A stretch of DNA of 34,571 bases from Stenotrophomonas maltophilia (GTDB lineage: Bacteria; Pseudomonadota; Gammaproteobacteria; Xanthomonadales; Xanthomonadaceae). Position 1 is the first letter of the stretch; each line of letters starts with the position of its first letter. The DNA is taken from contig DGLB01000024.1 in the NCBI GenBank assembly GCA_002387845.1, forward strand, positions 835 to 35,405. Direction: 5' to 3'. The position numbers were made by a program, and so were the translations under genes. The notes beneath the pieces were generated by a model. It saw only the letters and a list, made by a program, of their open reading frames with translations. It was not told the origin of the DNA and searched no databases. This document shows, one piece after another, positions 31,737-34,571 of this stretch.

Positions 31737-33457
31737 TGGACGTGCTTGCGCACCTGCATTTCCTGCGCCCCGCCGCGCTGTGGGCGTTGCTGGCGCTACC
31801 GCTGATCGCGCTGCTGTGGCACTGGCGTCGCCGCCGCGCCAGCGTCTGGCTGCACGCCGTCGACGCACACCTGTTGCCGCACCTGCTGGTACCGGGCGTC
31901 CGCCGGTCGTGGTGGGTGCTGGTCCTGCTGCTGGCGGGTTGGACCCTGGCCGTGCTCGCCCTGGCCGGACCCAGCTGGCGTCAATCGGCGCAGCCGTTGT
32001 GGCAGACCCCATCCCCGCTGGTGATTGCGCTGGACCTGTCCAGCCGGGTCCGCGCCAGTGACCTGCCCCCGTCGCGGCTGCTGCAGGCGCGGGCCAAGCT
32101 GGCAACCCTGCTGCGCGAGCGCAGCGGCGGTGAGGTTGCGCTGCTGGTCTACGCCGACGACGCCTTCACCGTGGCCCCGTTGACCGCCGACCGCGCCAAC
32201 GTGGCGCTGTATCTGGATGCGCTGGATCCCAATGTGATGCCGCGCGATGGCCAGCAGGCCGCGCGTGCGCTGGATGCCGCCGTGCTGTTGCTGCAGCAGT
32301 CCGGTGCGAAGCAGGGCGACATTCTGCTGATCACCGATCGCGCTGACGCGGTTGACCAGAGCGCCGCAGCACGCGCGCAGGCGCAGCAGATGCGGGTGTC
32401 CGTGCTCGGCCTGGGCACGCCGGACGGGGCGGCCTATCGCGGCGATGACGGACAGATCGCACGCGCGCAGCTGGACGAGCCCAGCCTCCGGGCGCTGGCA
32501 AGCGCCGGCGGGGGGGCCTATGCACGGCTGAGCGATGACGACGCCGACCTGCGTGCGCTGGACGTGCTGCGCCCGCGTGGAGACGGTGGTGACCTGCGCC
32601 CCGGGCAGTCACGCTCCTGGCAGGACGAGGGGTACTGGTTGTTGCCGCCGTTGCTGTTGTTGTCGGTGTGGGCGTTTCGTCGGCGCGGCCTGGCGGTGGT
32701 GGTGCTGTGCGCATTCTGCGGCCCGCTGCTGATGCCCGCCCCGGCACAGGCCGCCGGGCGTGACTGGTGGCAGCGCGCCGACCAGCGCGACCAGCAACGT
32801 CTGTCCACGGGCGTGGATGCTTACCGGCAGGGTGATTTCGCCGCCGCCCAGCAGCAGTTCGAACCGGTCCTCAGCGCCGAAGGGCGCTACAACCTGGGCA
32901 ACGCACTGGCCCGGCAAGGGCAGCTTGATGCGGCCATCAAGGCCTACGACCAGGCGTTGAAGCTGCAACCCGGGATGCCGGATGCGGTGGCCAACCGCGC
33001 GGCGGTCGACGCGGCCCGCAAGCACAAACCGCCGGCCGGCGGACAGCAGGGCCAGCAACAGCAGCCGGGCTCGTCTTCGCAGTCGTCGCAGCCCCCGCCA
33101 CAACAGCAGCAACAGAAACAGAAACAACAGCAACAACAGCAATCTTCATCCAACGGAGCGCCACCGCCCTCACAGGGCAACACTGGCCAATCGCAGGATT
33201 CCGGCCAGCCCGATCCGGCTGAACAGGCCCGCGCGGACGCCGCGCAGCGCGAGCGCATGCGCCAGGCACTGCAGCGTCAGGCCGGGCAGGGCGATCCCAG
33301 CCAGGCAGCGCCGCAGGCGACGGCTGAAACCGCGCAGCAGCGCGAACAGCGCCAGGCGGTGGAGGCCTGGATGCGACGCGTGCCCGATGATCCCGGCAGC
33401 CTGCTGCGGGCCAAGTTCCAGCGCGAAAACGAACGCAGGAGACAGGAAGGACGATGA
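31736..33457 (+). CDS. BatB-BatC-like protein: VWA domain plus TPR
   Basis: This 573-residue protein combines features kept in separate BatB and BatC genes in some bacteria. Two N-terminal membrane helices (about 12-30, 58-78) and a VWA domain (95-280) are followed by membrane segments (about 302-340). A TPR-like repeat region around YNLGNALARQGQLDAAIKAYDQALKLQPG then leads to a Gln/Ser/Pro-rich tail. The MIDAS is degenerate: DLSSR replaces DxSxS, and LITDRAD replaces TDG. It overlaps the BatD-like gene by ATGA. Confidence 0.88.
   Translation: MDVLAHLHFLRPAALWALLALPLIALLWHWRRRRASVWLHAVDAHLLPHLLVPGVRRSWWVLVLLLAGWTLAVLALAGPSWRQSAQPLWQTPSPLVIALDLSSRVRASDLPPSRLLQARAKLATLLRERSGGEVALLVYADDAFTVAPLTADRANVALYLDALDPNVMPRDGQQAARALDAAVLLLQQSGAKQGDILLITDRADAVDQSAAARAQAQQMRVSVLGLGTPDGAAYRGDDGQIARAQLDEPSLRALASAGGGAYARLSDDDADLRALDVLRPRGDGGDLRPGQSRSWQDEGYWLLPPLLLLSVWAFRRRGLAVVVLCAFCGPLLMPAPAQAAGRDWWQRADQRDQQRLSTGVDAYRQGDFAAAQQQFEPVLSAEGRYNLGNALARQGQLDAAIKAYDQALKLQPGMPDAVANRAAVDAARKHKPPAGGQQGQQQQPGSSSQSSQPPPQQQQQKQKQQQQQQSSSNGAPPPSQGNTGQSQDSGQPDPAEQARADAAQRERMRQALQRQAGQGDPSQAAPQATAETAQQREQRQAVEAWMRRVPDDPGSLLRAKFQRENERRRQEGR
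33040..33160 (+). repeat. CAG/CAA-rich low-complexity tract in the VWA-TPR gene
   Basis: The sequence encodes a stretch dominated by Gln, Ser and Pro (QQGQQQQPGSS, then runs of CAG and CAA with AAA codons). It follows the TPR region and is probably a flexible, length-variable linker. Mixed CAA/CAG codons reduce slippage compared with a pure run. Confidence 0.7.
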
Positions 33458-34571
33458 GCGCCCTCTTCAAACGGATGGCCTGTGCGGTGCCGCTGGCTGT
33501 GCTGCTGGCACTGGGCAGTCCCGCGTACGCGCAGATGCCGCCGGGGGAGGCCAGCGTGGCCCCGCCGGTGCGCGGCAACGCAACCGCGTTCCTGGAAATG
33601 GAGGTGGATGACCGCGACCCCTACGTGCAGCAGAGCGTGGGCGTGGTGGTGCGGCTGTACTACGCCTCGCAGTTGTTGTCCGGCGAGCTGGGGCTGGACG
33701 CGCCCGACGGTGCGTCGCTGCAGCGGGTGGGGCAGGACCGCAGCCTGGTGCGCGAGGTCAATGGCCGCCGCTACAACCTGGTGGAACGCCGCTACCTGCT
33801 GATTCCCGAGCGCAGCGGCCCGCTGCTGCTGCCGGGGGCGCGCTTCGAAGGGCGCGCGGCCGGGGGCTTCTTCGATGAGATGTTTGGCGGCGGCAACGGT
33901 CGCCTGCGCGCCACCGCGCCGGACCAGCCGCTGCAGGTCCAGCCCCAGCCTGCCGCAGCCCCGCAGCCGTGGTTGCCGTTGCATGACCTGCGCCTGCGCT
34001 ACACCGCCGCGCCCGCCCGTGCGCGCGCCGGTGAGGCGGTCACCGTGGTGGTCGAGGCGGTGGCCGATGGGGCCACCCGCGCGCAGTTCCCGGAACTGCC
34101 GGAGATGGACCTCGGCGCGGACGCGCAGGTGTTCGCCGAGCCCGCCCAGTACGATGAGAGTTTCGACGGCAGCACCCCGCAGCTGAAGCTGACCCGGCGC
34201 TATGCGATCGTGCCGCGCCAGGCCGGTACCCTGGTGGTGCCCGGCCTGCGCATGCCGTGGTGGGACGTACGCCGTGGACAGGCGCAGACCGCCACGCTGC
34301 CGGACCTGACCCTCACTGTGGGGCAGGGCAGCGCTGCCGCGCCGGTCATGCCCGCAACCCAGGACACCCGTGAGGCGTTGCCAGACGACGAGGCGGCCGC
34401 CCCGTTGCCGACGCTGGCGGCGGCTGTACCGGCCCGGCCCTGGGGCTGGATCGCCGCCGCAGCCGGGTTCGCGCTGTTGTGGCTGCTGACCCTGGCCTGG
34501 GCCTGGCATCGTCGCCGGCCGCCGACCGCCGAGGCGACCCCGGTGGCCACCGCGCGGCGCCCGCCCACGCT
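33454..34571 (+). CDS. BatD-like membrane protein, partial at window end
   Basis: The frame starts at the ATG overlapping the VWA-TPR stop and remains open to the last base, so the C-terminus is missing. A signal peptide ends near SPAYA (about residue 26). The rest resembles BatD (oxygen tolerance): Ig-like beta-rich periplasmic domains with FLEMEVDDRDPYVQQSVGVVVRLYY and RYAIVPRQAGTLVVPGLRM, then a membrane helix (about 330-351) and a basic cytoplasmic start. At least 372 codons are present. Confidence 0.88.
   Translation, partial: MSALFKRMACAVPLAVLLALGSPAYAQMPPGEASVAPPVRGNATAFLEMEVDDRDPYVQQSVGVVVRLYYASQLLSGELGLDAPDGASLQRVGQDRSLVREVNGRRYNLVERRYLLIPERSGPLLLPGARFEGRAAGGFFDEMFGGGNGRLRATAPDQPLQVQPQPAAAPQPWLPLHDLRLRYTAAPARARAGEAVTVVVEAVADGATRAQFPELPEMDLGADAQVFAEPAQYDESFDGSTPQLKLTRRYAIVPRQAGTLVVPGLRMPWWDVRRGQAQTATLPDLTLTVGQGSAAAPVMPATQDTREALPDDEAAAPLPTLAAAVPARPWGWIAAAAGFALLWLLTLAWAWHRRRPPTAEATPVATARRPPT

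Noticed and set aside
33040..33160. CAG-type repeat as a phase-variation switch
   Set aside because: The tract mixes CAG, CAA and other codons, and changes in multiples of three would not alter the frame.

Overview
The window is a high-GC chromosomal segment from a gammaproteobacterium, most likely a Xanthomonadaceae member close to Stenotrophomonas. Three things suggest this. The core gene order is rph / yicC-gmk-rpoZ-spoT-ridA-recG, and mrcA stands divergent to pilMNOPQ. Spacers carry small palindromes headed by GTAG, like the SMAG-type REP elements described in S. maltophilia. No tRNA, rRNA, CRISPR array or insertion sequence was recognised.

Layout. 1-2979 (minus): a tightly overlapped operon rph - VOC protein - rdgB - hemW. 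3101-9919 (plus): yicC-gmk, rpoZ with its own promoter and terminator, spoT, ridA and recG, covering RNA turnover, nucleotide supply, stringent response and DNA repair. 10017-12937 (plus): a nucleoside hydrolase, rpmE2 (type B L31) and gltA, with strong terminators after the last two. 13114-19631 (plus): an accessory adhesion operon of the CS1/CFA-I (class 5, alpha) fimbria type, with major subunit, usher, tip adhesin and a last gene in which a CfaA/CooB-like periplasmic chaperone is fused in frame to a YadA-type trimeric autotransporter (head repeats, neck, stalk, outer-membrane anchor). 19633-22860 (minus): an unrecognised conserved-looking gene and mrcA (PBP1A), with a REP pair between them. 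23084-28158 (plus): pilMNOPQ, the type IV pilus alignment complex and secretin. 28303-34571 (plus): a MoxR - DUF58 - DUF4381 - VWA - VWA/TPR - BatD operon (Bat type), running off the window.

How the genes work together. Two different surface-fibre systems (class 5 chaperone-usher fimbria and type IV pilus) and two envelope systems (PBP1A and the MoxR/Bat operon) lie next to each other, around housekeeping genes. The most unusual object is the chaperone-YadA fusion. It is the only fimbrial chaperone candidate in its operon. If it works as one protein, fimbrial subunits would be chaperoned by a trimer tethered to the outer membrane, or the chaperone fold would be displayed as the autotransporter's passenger. 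Other points of note are a perfect hairpin touching the spoT start codon, a degenerate MIDAS in the second VWA protein, and several unexplained inverted repeats in promoter regions.
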